From: an uncultured Erythrobacter sp.
GTDB taxonomy: Bacteria; Pseudomonadota; Alphaproteobacteria; Sphingomonadales; Sphingomonadaceae
Assembly (NCBI GenBank): GCA_947499095.1
Contig: CANMMR010000004.1
Span: 62,001 to 126,000 of the forward strand
Direction of reading: 5' to 3'
Length of the DNA stretch: 64,000 nucleotides
Shown: positions 52,379 through 62,344 of the stretch, one piece after another
How the letters are laid out: each line of letters starts with the position of its first letter
How positions within the stretch are numbered: position 1 is the first letter of the stretch
The notes under the pieces: generated by a model
Seen by the model: the letters and a program-made list of their open reading frames with translations, nothing else
Database searches by the model: none
Told to the model about the DNA's origin: nothing
Translations under genes and position numbers: made by a program

Positions 52379-53376
52379 CAGGGCGCGTCGCGCTGCTCTG
52401 TGGCCTGGGCGAGGATCAGCGAGAAGCGCTTATCTTCGTCGGTCCAGCGCTCCTGCGGCGTCCACCCGCCTGCAAGCAGCAAGGTGTTGGCGCTGCGCCG
52501 GGTGAACTTGTGACTGTTCTCGGTATGGATCGTATCGCCTTTCGCCATCGAGAAACGCTTGCCGGAAACTTCGAAATCCACTGACTCGGTGGCGAGAAGA
52601 TGCATTTCGATGCGCGCGAAATCGTCGTTCCAGATGGCCCGATGATCGAACTTCTCCGTCGGGATCGTCCCGTCCAGCTCCCGATTGATGCGGTGGAGAA
52701 GATTGCAATTGAACTTCGCCGTGACACCTTCCCCGTCGGCATATGCGGCTTCCAGCACCTCGCGATCCTTCACAAGGTCCATGCCGATCAGCAGCATGGG
52801 CATCTCCCCCTCGTCCGCGCCCATCGTCGCGCGCATGGAACTCAGGAGATCGACCGCTGTGCGCGGCACCATGTTGCCGATCGTCGAACCCGGGAAAAAG
52901 CCCAGCTTCCTCAGATGCTCGACCTCGTCGGGCAGTTCGACCTTGCGCATGAAATCGGCTTCGACGGGATGAACCGGCAGGCCGGGAAACTTTGCCGACA
53001 ACGCAGCCGCCGACTGGCGCAGGAACTCGCCAGAAATGTCTAGCGGGACGTAAGCCGCAGGATCGACCGCTTCGAGCAGCAGCGGGGTCTTGACCGAGCT
53101 GCCAGAGCCGAATTCGACAACCGCGCGGTCGGGTCCGACCAGTTCCGCGAATTCGGCGCCGCGATCGCGCAGGATTTCGGTCTCTGCGCGCGTCGGATAA
53201 TATTCCGGCTGCCGAGTGATATCCTCGAACAGCTGCGATCCACGCTCATCGTAGAACCAGCGCGCGGGAATTGCCTTCTGTCGCTGGGCGAGGCCCTTGA
53301 GCACATCGGCACGGAAGGCCTTGTCCACCCCCGTCTCGTCGCGGTCGACGATGGCGATACCGGTCTCGGCTTTCAT
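52378..53376 (-). CDS. egtD: L-histidine N-alpha-methyltransferase EgtD
   Basis: The 332-residue protein starts with a short tail, then GLAQRQKAIPARWFYDERGSQLFEDITRQPEYYPTRAE, the EgtD N-terminal signature. The SAM site VVEFGSGSSVKTPLLLEA follows (about 86-103), then GSTIGNMVP and a C-terminal TIHTENSHKFT stretch. It trimethylates histidine to hercynine, the first ergothioneine step. The gene follows egtB with an ATGA overlap. Confidence 0.93.
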   Translation of the reverse strand: MKAETGIAIVDRDETGVDKAFRADVLKGLAQRQKAIPARWFYDERGSQLFEDITRQPEYYPTRAETEILRDRGAEFAELVGPDRAVVEFGSGSSVKTPLLLEAVDPAAYVPLDISGEFLRQSAAALSAKFPGLPVHPVEADFMRKVELPDEVEHLRKLGFFPGSTIGNMVPRTAVDLLSSMRATMGADEGEMPMLLIGMDLVKDREVLEAAYADGEGVTAKFNCNLLHRINRELDGTIPTEKFDHRAIWNDDFARIEMHLLATESVDFEVSGKRFSMAKGDTIHTENSHKFTRRSANTLLLAGGWTPQERWTDEDKRFSLILAQATEQRDAP

Positions 53377-54626
53377 CAGATATCCTTTGCCAGCCGCACC
53401 CCGGTGAATTGCCAGCGCTGGTGCGGGTAGAAGAAATTGCGATAGGAGGCGCGCGAATGGCCGCGCGCGGTGGCGCAGCTCGCGCCTTTGAGGACGAACT
53501 GCCCGCTCATGAATTTGCCATTGTATTCGCCCACCGCACCCTCGGCAGGCTGGAAGCGCGGATAGGGCAGATAGGCCGAGCGGGTAAATTGCCAGCAGTC
53601 GCCGAACAGGCCGTCACTGCCGACAGGCAATGGCGGCGCGGCCCGGTCTAGCTGGTTACCCGCGTTCGGATCATGCGCAGCATCCTCGCCCTCCTGCCCG
53701 CGCGCGATAGCCTCCCATTCGAATTCGGTAGGCAATCGGTGGCCCGCCCAGCTGGCGAAGGCATCCGCCTCGAAATAGGAGAGGTGCGTGACCGGCGCAT
53801 GCGCATCGCGTGCCTGCCAGCCGCTATGGGTGAAGTGCTCGTCCTCGTGCCAGTAGAGTGGAGCGCGAACATTGTTGTCATTCACCCAGGCCCAGCCGTC
53901 CGACAGCCAGAGCGAGGCGGTCTCGTACCCGCCATCGGCGATGAACTCCGCCCATTCGCTATTGGTCACCAGCCGCGAAGAGAGCGCAAAGGGTTCCAGG
54001 AGCACGCGGTGTGCAGGCCCTTCGTTGTCGAACGCGAAGCCGGGCTCCTGATGGCCGATCCGGGCGATCCCGCCGGGGTGCGAATGCCAGTCGTCCGACT
54101 GCGCTTGCGACGTCTCAGCTTGCTCGTCCCACATGGCCGGGCCGAGCGGGTTCTGGAACAACGCGTGTTTTATGTCGGTCAGCAGCAATTCCTGATGCTG
54201 CTGTTCGTGCGAGAAGCCGAGCTCGATCAGCGGTGCGAGCTCCTCGCGCTCGAACAGCGGTTCCATCGCGGCATCGACATGGGCGCGCCAGTCGAGGACG
54301 TCGGCGATGGTCGGGCGCGACAGCATGCCGCGGGAAAACCGCGCGATCCGCTCGCCCTCGGCCTCGTAATAGGAGTTGAAAACGAAGGGCCAGCGCTCGT
54401 CGTAAAATTTGTAGCCATCGAGATGGTCGCGCAGCAAGAAGGTTTCCCAGAACCAGGTGACATGGGCGAGATGCCATTTCGCCGGCGAGGCATCTTCCAT
54501 CGACTGCAGCGTGGCATCCGCTTCGGAGAGCGGTGCGGCAAGCGCCTCAGTAAGCGCGCGAACGGAGGCGAAGCGCGCGGCGAGCGGCGCATCGGCTTGG
54601 GCGGGTACTGGATTCGGGCGTGACAT
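53376..54626 (-). CDS. egtB: Ergothioneine biosynthesis sulfoxide synthase EgtB
   Basis: The 416-residue protein has an N-terminal DinB-like domain with KWHLAHVTWFWETFLL (about 52-67) and EQQHQELLLTDIKHALFQNPL (about 140-160), giving the His triad for non-heme iron. The C-terminal formylglycine-generating (FGE-sulfatase) domain shows YFEADAFASWAGHRLPTEFEWE. It couples hercynine to a thiol, cysteine or gamma-glutamylcysteine. It starts the operon. No egtA, egtC or egtE is seen here. Confidence 0.93.
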   Translation of the reverse strand: MSRPNPVPAQADAPLAARFASVRALTEALAAPLSEADATLQSMEDASPAKWHLAHVTWFWETFLLRDHLDGYKFYDERWPFVFNSYYEAEGERIARFSRGMLSRPTIADVLDWRAHVDAAMEPLFEREELAPLIELGFSHEQQHQELLLTDIKHALFQNPLGPAMWDEQAETSQAQSDDWHSHPGGIARIGHQEPGFAFDNEGPAHRVLLEPFALSSRLVTNSEWAEFIADGGYETASLWLSDGWAWVNDNNVRAPLYWHEDEHFTHSGWQARDAHAPVTHLSYFEADAFASWAGHRLPTEFEWEAIARGQEGEDAAHDPNAGNQLDRAAPPLPVGSDGLFGDCWQFTRSAYLPYPRFQPAEGAVGEYNGKFMSGQFVLKGASCATARGHSRASYRNFFYPHQRWQFTGVRLAKDI

Positions 54627-54738
54627 GTGAGCGCCCCCTGCTTGCGACTGACGTCAGAATGCGACGACCGGCGCCATACATGGCGCAATCCGTTGGCAGT
54701 TTAAAGACTTACGTTCGCAGTCCTGCATCCTTCCGAAG

Positions 54739-55844
54739 TCATGCCGCCAATCGCACCTGGTTTCGGCCCCCGCGCTTCGCCGCGTAGAGCGCTTCATCCG
54801 CGCGGGCGAACAGGGTCAGGCTGGTATCGCCCGGCACCAGTGCCGCATGCCCCACACTGACGGTGACTGAGGGCGCGTCAGAGCTTCGCGTGCCATGGTC
54901 GATCGCCAGCCGCAGGCGCTCGGCCGCAGCGGACGCGGCGCGCCCATTGGTGCCGGGCAGGATCATAAGGAACTCCTCGCCTCCGACGCGCGCGGCGAAT
55001 TGCCCATCGCGCTTCTGCTGGCGGATTATCCTGCCGATCTCCGTTAGCACCAGATCGCCCTGCGTGTGCCCGTGGGTATCGTTCACGGCCTTGAAGTGAT
55101 CGACATCGAATACAAGCAACGCCAGCGGATCGCCGCTGTGCCGGGCGCGCATGATCTCGCGGTCGAGCGCCTGCATTGCGCTGCGGCGATTGGCGAGACC
55201 CGTCAGCGCATCGGTGTTAGCCTGTTGCCGGGCTTCTTCCGCTTCCCGCAGCGCAGCCGCGCGTTCCTGTTCGATCCGGGCGACCTGCGAATATTCTTCC
55301 GTCACGTCGCGCACGACCATCAGCCCTGTTCGCAGATGCCCTCGGGCGAGAATATGTTGCGCGCGCGGGCGCGAAGCAGCCTGGTGCCGAGTTGCGGATT
55401 CTCGATCTCGAACTCTACGGCGTAGGTCTCGCGATCTTGTGCATGGCCGGCGAGTGTGACCTGCATTTCCTGCAAGCCCTGCGGCATCAGTACCAGCAGG
55501 CACTTGGCATCGGGCGCGGTCATCGGCGGCAGTCCGGCAATGCGACAAAACTCGCGCGACCAGCGATGGCGGCCGGTGGCAGGATCGAAACACCACCGCC
55601 CGATGCCGGCGAGTTCGTCTGCCAAGCTGGCGTTCAGTGGCTGAAGGGGACGCGGCGGGCTGATCGCCGGAGCGGGTTTGCGTGTCGAGTGTCGACGAAT
55701 GAACGCGCCTAGCACGGGCAAGACGGCGAGCGCGAGCCACAGCGGCGGACCGCCCTCGCCCGTTATGGCCAGCGCCAGTGCTGCTGCGCAGACCAGCAGC
55801 CATGCTATCCCCAGCAATGCAGTATCGACCCGGCTCGTCGACAT
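54739..55844 (-). pseudogene. PAS-GGDEF diguanylate cyclase, frameshifted
   Basis: From the ATG at 55844 (behind AGGAG) the frame encodes two membrane spans and a PAS-like domain (RWCFDPATGRHRWSREFCRIAGL), then stops at 55320. A frame one base off carries on with HLRTGLMVVRDVTEEYSQVARIEQE, a linker helix and a complete GGDEF domain (LVFDVDHFKAVNDTHGH, RVGGEEFLMILPG) to 54739. One missing G in the run at about 55339-55343 explains it: restored, the protein reads SPEGHLRTGLMVV. The RxxD inhibitory site before GGEEF is absent. Mutation or sequencing error both fit. Confidence 0.84.
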
Positions 55845-55937
55845 AGGCGCACGATCTCCTTTCGCAGCGCCACGAATAGGCGAGCGTCGGGAAAGGCGGC
55901 GCAAACCGCAAATAGGGGAAAACGCCTAGCGCTGTAG

Positions 55938-57311
55938 CTAGGCGGCATCGGCGCGGCGCACCGCATGTTCCTCGTTGAGCATTTCGGCAATGAGGAAGGC
56001 GAGCTCCAGCGATTGCGCAGCGTTGAGGCGCGGGTCGCAATGCGTGTGGTAGCGATCCTTCAACGCTTCGTCGGTGATGGCGACCGCGCCGCCGACGCAT
56101 TCGGTTACGTCCTGCCCGGTCATCTCGACATGGATGCCGCCCGGATGCGTGCCCTCATCGCGGTGGACGGCAAAGAAGCCTTTCACCTCGGTCAGAATAC
56201 GGTCGAAGGGCCGCGTCTTGTAGCCGCTTTCCGATTTCACGACATTGCCGTGCATCGGATCGCAACTCCACACGACCGGGTGGCCTTCCGCCCTCACTGC
56301 GCGCACGAGGCGCGGCAGGCCGTCTTCGACCTTGTCGTGGCCGAAGCGGCTGATCAGCGTGATGCGCCCAGGCTCGCGCGCCGGATTGAGCGTGTCGAGC
56401 AGGTGCAGGAGATCGTCCGTTTCCAGGCTCGGCCCGCATTTCATGCCCAGCGGATTGCCGATGCCGCGGGCGAATTCGATATGAGCACTGCCGCGGAAGC
56501 GGGTGCGATCGCCGATCCAGACCATATGCGCGCTGGTATCGTACCAGTCGCCGGTCAGGCTGTCGCGGCGGGTCAGCGCCTGCTCGTAGGGCAGCAGCAG
56601 CGCCTCGTGGCTGGTATAGAAGCTGGTGCCGCGCAATTGCGGCAGCGTTTCGGGCGTGATCCCGCAGGCTTCCATGAAGTCGAGCGCCTCGCCGATGCGG
56701 TCGGCGACGTCCCTGAACTTGTCCGCCCAGGGGCTGCGGCCCATGAACTCGAGCGTCCACTGGTGAACCTGGCGCAGGTTCGCATAACCACCACCGGCGA
56801 AGGCGCGCAGCAGGTTGAGCGTGGCAGCAGCCTGCGAATAGGCGCGGACCATGCGCTGGGGGTCGTTGGTCCGGCTGGCTTCGTCGAAATCGATGCCGTT
56901 GATGTTGTCGCCGAAATAGCTCGGCAGGGTGATGCCGTCCTGCGTTTCGGTATTCGAACTGCGTGGCTTGGCGAACTGGCCGGCCATGCGCCCCACCTTC
57001 ACTACCGGCTTCTTGCTGGCGAAGGTCATGACGACCGCCATTTGCAACAGCACGCGGAAGGTGTCTCGGATATTGTTCGGGTGGAATTCGGCGAAGCTTT
57101 CGGCGCAGTCGCCGCCCTGCAACAGGAACGCCTTACCCTCGGCCACCTCGGCGAGATCGGCCTTGAGCGCCCGCGCCTCGCCCGCGAAGACGAGTGGGGG
57201 ATGCGTTTCGAGCGCGGTGGTCGCAGCATCGAGGGCCGCGGCGTCGAGATATTCGGGCAGATGCCGTGCCTCGAAACCCTTCCAGCTATCCGGTGCCCAG
57301 TTCGTCGCCAT
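55938..57311 (-). CDS. Class II 3-deoxy-7-phosphoheptulonate synthase (DAHP synthase)
   Basis: The 457-residue protein has the class II (plant-type) signatures: [16 protein letters not shown] (about 81-96), [15 protein letters not shown] (about 123-137), [25 protein letters not shown], and [22 protein letters not shown] (metal and substrate site). It condenses PEP and erythrose-4-phosphate as the first shikimate step. Its C-terminus ends 93 bases before the start of the GGDEF gene. 131 bases separate its own start from the M16 gene, with only short palindromes seen. Confidence 0.93.
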   Translation of the reverse strand: MATNWAPDSWKGFEARHLPEYLDAAALDAATTALETHPPLVFAGEARALKADLAEVAEGKAFLLQGGDCAESFAEFHPNNIRDTFRVLLQMAVVMTFASKKPVVKVGRMAGQFAKPRSSNTETQDGITLPSYFGDNINGIDFDEASRTNDPQRMVRAYSQAAATLNLLRAFAGGGYANLRQVHQWTLEFMGRSPWADKFRDVADRIGEALDFMEACGITPETLPQLRGTSFYTSHEALLLPYEQALTRRDSLTGDWYDTSAHMVWIGDRTRFRGSAHIEFARGIGNPLGMKCGPSLETDDLLHLLDTLNPAREPGRITLISRFGHDKVEDGLPRLVRAVRAEGHPVVWSCDPMHGNVVKSESGYKTRPFDRILTEVKGFFAVHRDEGTHPGGIHVEMTGQDVTECVGGAVAITDEALKDRYHTHCDPRLNAAQSLELAFLIAEMLNEEHAVRRADAA

Positions 57312-57442
57312 TGAAAATTCCAGTTGCGGCGCGGAATTGCGCCAATTCTATCCGCTTATCGCAGACGAACGGGCCTAATGCCGCAAGCAGCTTTTGCTTG
57401 GCCAGCCCAAAAACCCGATTGCTGTGACCGAAGAGCGACCGG

Positions 57443-60382
57443 CTAGCGGCCAGCCTCGGCGGGCGCGGTCGTAACGCGCGTCGCCAATTCCTGTCCCTCG
57501 GGAATTACCGCCATGCGCCAACCGCGCGTGTCGCCGAAATACTTCTGCGCCAGCGTCTGCATCCGCTCCGGCGTGGTCTGCGTGAGGTCGTTCAACAGCG
57601 AGCGCAGCAGGCCGATGCGGGCCGGATCCTGCGTCGATCCTTCCAGCTGGAACAGCCAGAACAGGTTTCCGGTCGACACGCGGTTTACATATTGCAGCAA
57701 CGGCTCGGTTACGCGCTGGAGCTCGTCTGCGCTCGGGGGCGTGGTCGCGAGATCCTGGCCGATTGTGTCCGCCGCGGCGAAGAAGGCCGGCACGTCCTCG
57801 GGCCGCAGCTGTGCAAAGGCCGTGATCCGTCCGCCACTCGCGACATCGGTCGGCCACTGGCTGTTGATGACCGGCGCATAGCTTGCCCCTGCTCGTTCGC
57901 GCATCGCATCCATCAGCCGGTTGTTGAACACTTGCGTCAGGATTTCGAGCTGGCGCGATTCGGGAAGGCCATCGACGCCCGCCCCGCTCGGCCAGGCAAT
58001 GACGGCGGCGGCCTGGTTGGCATCGCCATTATGATAACGCACCACGGTTTCGCCCGGTTCGGGGAAGCTGAAGCCTTCGTTCGCGACATCGACGGCAAGC
58101 TCTCCGCGCTGGTCGAGCGCACCGAAAGTTCGCGTCAATGCTGCGATTCCCTCGGCCTTGTCGAAATCGCCAAACACCAGCACTTCGATCGGGCCGTTCT
58201 TGAGCAGCGGCTCCCATACTTCGCGGAAGCCCTCCGGCGTCGTTTCCGCGATTGCCGCGGGATCGGCCACCTCGAAGCGCCCGTCCTTGTCGCGCAGGAG
58301 GTATTCGAGATCGCGATTGATCACGCCTGCTGGATTGGCGGCATAGCTTTCATAGGCCAGCCGCGCCGCAGCTTTGGCGCGCTCGACCGGCGCTGCGTCC
58401 CAGCGCGGCATCGCGAATTTGGCGGCAAAGATATAAAGCTGGTCGGCCAGATCCTGCTTGCGGGTCTGCGCGAACAGGGTGAAGGCCCCGTCGGTGATGT
58501 CGAAATCGAAGCCCATGCGGCGTCCGGTGGAAATGCGGTCGAGCTCTTCCTGTCCCAGCTCGCCCACGCCCGACCCCACCAGCGCCATGCGTCCGAGCAT
58601 AGCGTAAGCTGCCTCGTCTTCGGCAATCGCGCGCCAGCCGCCGCCGAAGCGCACCTTGACCGCCACGCGGCCCGGCTCTGCATCATTGGCCCACAGGATC
58701 GCCTTGACGCCATTGGCAAAGTCGACCCGCTCGATATCGAGCACGCCGAGCGGACCCTGCTGGGCGATCGTGCCGGGTTCGCCAATGGCGGGCAGGTCTT
58801 CGAAAGATATGTCCTGCGCGGCGATGCGCGCGTCCGAAGCCGCCTCGACCGGGGCGAGCATGGCAGTGCGGATTTCCGCATCGCTCGCCTCGCCCGTTTC
58901 GGGCGTCACATAAGCCGCGCGGATGACCGGACCGGCGAACAGCTTGCGGGTCTGTTCGAGCATCTGCTCCGGCGTGACCTTCTCGCGCATCGAGTTGAAC
59001 ACCGTCAGCACCGTTTCCGGCGCGGCGACGGTTTCGCGGATATCGACGGCATTGACGATGTCGTCTGCCAGCCGCGCCCCCGCCATGACGCGGCGCTGCT
59101 CGACCGAGCTTGCGAAGATGGACTCGAATTCAGCCAGTTCGCGGTCGATCTCTTCCTGCGTCGGCGGATTGGCCAGCGCATCGGCGATCACGCCGCGCAC
59201 ATCGGCGAGCGCCGCTTCCCAATCCTCCGAGAGCGGGGCGAAGGACACGAACGTTGCATCGGTTGAGCGGCTGACATCGTCCTGCTGGACTTGTGCGTAG
59301 AGATAGCTGCCGCCAGCACGCGCCCGCGCTTCCAGCCGCCGATTGATCAGCGCCTGCGCCAGGCTGTCGCGCAGCAGGCCCTCGTTATAGACGATCGTGT
59401 CGTTCACCGGACGCCACGGGCGCATCACGGCATAAGTAAAGCTGCGCTGCAGGCCGGGCGCGACAATGGCTGCAACCTCGCCCACCGGATTGGCGGAATC
59501 GGCCCCTGCCGGCGCGACGGGATCGCCGAAATCGGGTGCGGGGACGGCCGGTCCCTCGTCCTGCCAGTCGCCGAACCATCTCTCGACCTCGGCAGCGAGC
59601 TGCATCGGATCGAGATCGCCAACCGCGACGATGACCGTGTTTTCGGGGCGGTACCAGCGCTCGTAGAATGCGCTGACCGAAGCGCCGGTAGCGCCGTTCA
59701 ACGTCGCTTCCGTGCCGATCGGCAGGCGGTTGGCGAGCTTCTGGCCGGCGAACAAGGTCTCGCGCGTCTGTTCGGCAGCGCGCTGCTGCGGGCCGCCGCG
59801 CTCGCGCTTCTCGGCGAGCACGATGGGCACTTCGGCCTGCACATTGGCATCGCTCAGCACCGGCGCGCGAACCATGCCGGAGAGGATTTTCATGCTCTCG
59901 GCCAACTTGGCCTCATTCACATTGGGCAGGTCGAGCTTGTAGACCGTATGCGTCGGGCTGGTTTCGGCATTGGTATCGCTGCCGAAAGTCGCGCCAAGGC
60001 GCTGCCAGGTCGGGATAGCCATGGCGGGGCCGAGATACTGGCTCTCGCGGAACAGCAAATGCTCAAGCAGATGCGCATAGCCCTGCTCGCTATCTTCCTC
60101 ATGCAGCGACCCTGCATCGATGCGCACGCGGATCGAGACCTGGTCGGGCGGCACGCCGTTCTTGCGCACGGCATAGCGCAGGCCATTGGGCAGCTCCCCG
60201 AAGGTCCATTCCTCGTCGCGCGGGACGTCGCTGCCTTCGTAAATCCATGGGGTCTCGCCCTCTTCCGTCAGATACTGCGGTGTCGGCGGGGCCGGGTCCT
60301 GCGCAACCGCGAGTTGCGGTGCCAGCAGAGCGAAGGGGAGGACAAGCGCGAGACGCCGGACGGCGCGCGGAAGAATAGCCAT
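57443..60382 (-). CDS. M16 family zinc metallopeptidase, two-domain, secreted
   Basis: The 979-residue protein has a Sec signal peptide (ALVLPFALLAPQLAVAQ, cleaved near residue 28) and the inverted zinc motif YAHLLEHLLFRES (HxxEH at about 101-112) followed at about 178 by the distal glutamate region NEAKLAESM. Repeated M16-type halves follow to the end, the second without an HxxEH. It is a periplasmic or secreted insulinase-like protease that degrades peptides. Its start is divergent from nfu, 97 bases away. Confidence 0.9.
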   Translation of the reverse strand: MAILPRAVRRLALVLPFALLAPQLAVAQDPAPPTPQYLTEEGETPWIYEGSDVPRDEEWTFGELPNGLRYAVRKNGVPPDQVSIRVRIDAGSLHEEDSEQGYAHLLEHLLFRESQYLGPAMAIPTWQRLGATFGSDTNAETSPTHTVYKLDLPNVNEAKLAESMKILSGMVRAPVLSDANVQAEVPIVLAEKRERGGPQQRAAEQTRETLFAGQKLANRLPIGTEATLNGATGASVSAFYERWYRPENTVIVAVGDLDPMQLAAEVERWFGDWQDEGPAVPAPDFGDPVAPAGADSANPVGEVAAIVAPGLQRSFTYAVMRPWRPVNDTIVYNEGLLRDSLAQALINRRLEARARAGGSYLYAQVQQDDVSRSTDATFVSFAPLSEDWEAALADVRGVIADALANPPTQEEIDRELAEFESIFASSVEQRRVMAGARLADDIVNAVDIRETVAAPETVLTVFNSMREKVTPEQMLEQTRKLFAGPVIRAAYVTPETGEASDAEIRTAMLAPVEAASDARIAAQDISFEDLPAIGEPGTIAQQGPLGVLDIERVDFANGVKAILWANDAEPGRVAVKVRFGGGWRAIAEDEAAYAMLGRMALVGSGVGELGQEELDRISTGRRMGFDFDITDGAFTLFAQTRKQDLADQLYIFAAKFAMPRWDAAPVERAKAAARLAYESYAANPAGVINRDLEYLLRDKDGRFEVADPAAIAETTPEGFREVWEPLLKNGPIEVLVFGDFDKAEGIAALTRTFGALDQRGELAVDVANEGFSFPEPGETVVRYHNGDANQAAAVIAWPSGAGVDGLPESRQLEILTQVFNNRLMDAMRERAGASYAPVINSQWPTDVASGGRITAFAQLRPEDVPAFFAAADTIGQDLATTPPSADELQRVTEPLLQYVNRVSTGNLFWLFQLEGSTQDPARIGLLRSLLNDLTQTTPERMQTLAQKYFGDTRGWRMAVIPEGQELATRVTTAPAEAGR

Positions 60383-60479
60383 GAAAGGGATATAGGGAGC
60401 CTTGGTGTGAAGGGACAGTGAACATCGGCAAAAAGCTTCTTCGCTTGTGGCCGGTTCCCGCCATCCCTAAATAGCTGCC

Positions 60480-61061
60480 ATGTTCATCGAAACCGAAACC
60501 ACGCCCAATCCCTCCAGCCTCAAGTTCCTGCCCGGCAAGACGGTGATGGGGTCAGGCACTCGCGAATTCGCCACGCCCGAAGCGGCGGGGGCAAGCCCGC
60601 TGGCGCAGGCGATCTTCGATCTCGGCGACGTCACCAACGTGTTCTTCGGCGGCGATTTCATCACCGTCACCGCCGTACCCGGCGTCAGCTGGACCGACTT
60701 GAAGCCGCAGGTCGTTGCCATCCTGCTCGATCATTTCGTGTCCGAAGCACCGCTGTTCATGCCCGGCAGCGCGGGCGGTATCAGCGTGCCGGCGGAAGAC
60801 GCGAACATGCTGGTTGAGGAGCGTGACGAAGATTCCGACATCATCGCTCAGATCAACGAACTGCTGGAAACGCGTGTGCGCCCGGCTGTTGCGGGTGACG
60901 GCGGCGACATCCAGTACCGCGGCTATCGCGACGGTATTGTCCATCTTCAAATGCAGGGCGCCTGCTCTGGCTGCCCCTCCTCCACCGCCACGCTGAAGCA
61001 CGGCATCGAGGGCCTGCTGAAACATTATGTCCCGGAGGTCGTTGAAGTCCGCGCAGCCTGA
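60480..61061 (+). CDS. NfuA/NFU1-type iron-sulfur cluster carrier
   Basis: The 193-residue protein begins MFIETETTPNPSSLKFLPG, the Nfu N-terminal domain (to about 85), and ends with the NifU-like domain: VRPAVAGDGGDIQYRGYRDG and LQMQGACSGCPSSTATLKHGIE with CxxC (about 163-166) that binds a [4Fe-4S] cluster. It delivers clusters to target proteins. The nitroreductase gene follows after 22 bases. Confidence 0.93.
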   Translation: MFIETETTPNPSSLKFLPGKTVMGSGTREFATPEAAGASPLAQAIFDLGDVTNVFFGGDFITVTAVPGVSWTDLKPQVVAILLDHFVSEAPLFMPGSAGGISVPAEDANMLVEERDEDSDIIAQINELLETRVRPAVAGDGGDIQYRGYRDGIVHLQMQGACSGCPSSTATLKHGIEGLLKHYVPEVVEVRAA

Positions 61062-61083
61062 CCGGCCAAGACAAGAGGACTTC

Positions 61084-61692
61084 ATGACCAAGCAATTCCA
61101 CGACAAGACGCTTACCGCCGACGCGCTCGACCAGATTTTCCGCGAGGCGCGCAGCTATAACGGCTGGCTCGACAAGCCGGTGAGCGAAGAGCAGATCCAG
61201 GCGATCTACGAATTGCTGAAAATGGGCCCGACCTCGGCTAATATGCAGCCGGGCCGGTTCGTCTGGTGCATGTCGCAGGAATCCCGCGACAAGCTCGCCG
61301 AATGCGCGAGCGAGGGTAACCAGGAAAAGATCAAGACCGCGCCGGTCGTCGTTGTCATCGGCTACGACATCGACTTTCACGAGGAACTGCCTTGGCTGTT
61401 CCCGCATACCGATGCCAAGAGCTGGTTCGAGGGCGACGAGGACGGCCGTATCGAAGGCGCAAAGCGGAACTCGGCGCTACAAGGCGCCTACCTGATGATC
61501 GCCGCGCGCGCGCAGGGGCTCGATTGCGGGCCGATGTCGGGCGTCGACCTCGACAAGGTCACCGAAGCCTTCTTCGCCGACAATCCGCGCCACAAGGCGG
61601 ATTGGGTCTGCGCCATCGGCTATGGCGACGAGACGACAATCTTCGGCCGCAGCCCGCGCCCCGATTTCGAGAAGTTCAACCGCATCGCCTGA
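61084..61692 (+). CDS. Malonic semialdehyde reductase/nitroreductase, RutE-like
   Basis: The 202-residue FMN protein has FREARSYNGWLDKPVSEEQIQAIYELLKMGPTSANMQPGRFVW (about 20-62), typical of the RutE/HadB branch, where FMN binds to the RSYNGW and TSANMQP segments. It probably reduces malonic semialdehyde or a related short-chain aldehyde. ATG at 61084, 22 bases after nfu, suggests co-transcription. The Rut pathway itself is not in the window. Confidence 0.82.
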   Translation: MTKQFHDKTLTADALDQIFREARSYNGWLDKPVSEEQIQAIYELLKMGPTSANMQPGRFVWCMSQESRDKLAECASEGNQEKIKTAPVVVVIGYDIDFHEELPWLFPHTDAKSWFEGDEDGRIEGAKRNSALQGAYLMIAARAQGLDCGPMSGVDLDKVTEAFFADNPRHKADWVCAIGYGDETTIFGRSPRPDFEKFNRIA

Positions 61693-61729
61693 CTTGATGC
61701 GCAGCCGCGCCTGAGGCAGGGCGCTGAAG

Positions 61730-62344
61730 ATGCGTATTCTCGCGATAGAAACGGCGACCGAGGCCTGCTCGGTAGCGCTTTTCGATGACACAAAGCTCGT
61801 CGACGCGCGGCACGAGGTTCTGGGTCGCGGCCATGCCGAACGGCTAGTGCCGATGATCGCCGAACTGCCCGGGAAGGGCCGTGCGGATCGCATCCTCGTC
61901 TCGCTCGGCCCGGGCAGCTTTACCGGCGTGCGCATCGGGCTTGCGGTGGCGCGAGCGCTCGGTATCGCCTGGAGTGCCGAGGTGCTGGGCTATCCGACGC
62001 TGGAGCTGGTCCGTGTGCGAAGTTGGCAACCCGTTCCTCGCGCCGTCACGGTGTGCATGAACGGGGGTCACGGCGAATGGTTCATCCAGAACTTCGCCGC
62101 AGATGGGCAAGCCGAAGACGAGGTCCGATCGCTCGCGCCTGACGCGGCAGCGGGGGCGGCGCGCTACCGCGTCCTGGTCGGCAATCGCGCCAAGGAGCTA
62201 GCAGCGTTGCTAGATAAGGATAATCTTGTCCTGGAGCTGACACCGGATGCCCGCGCGGCATATTTGCTCCACGAAAGCCGCCTCGCCTCCGATCTTGCGC
62301 CCCTCTACGGTCGGGGGCCGGACGCGAAGCTGCCGGGTAAATGA
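61730..62344 (+). CDS. tsaB: tRNA threonylcarbamoyladenosine synthesis protein TsaB
   Basis: The 204-residue protein has the YeaZ/TsaB layout: RILAIETATEACSVAL (about 2-17), GRGHAERLVPMIAEL, VSLGPGSFTGVRIGLAVARALGIAW (about 57-81). TsaB scaffolds TsaD and TsaE for the t6A modification of ANN-decoding tRNAs. Its stop overlaps the ATG of rimI (ATGA), the usual tsaB-rimI pair. Confidence 0.93.
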   Translation: MRILAIETATEACSVALFDDTKLVDARHEVLGRGHAERLVPMIAELPGKGRADRILVSLGPGSFTGVRIGLAVARALGIAWSAEVLGYPTLELVRVRSWQPVPRAVTVCMNGGHGEWFIQNFAADGQAEDEVRSLAPDAAAGAARYRVLVGNRAKELAALLDKDNLVLELTPDARAAYLLHESRLASDLAPLYGRGPDAKLPGK

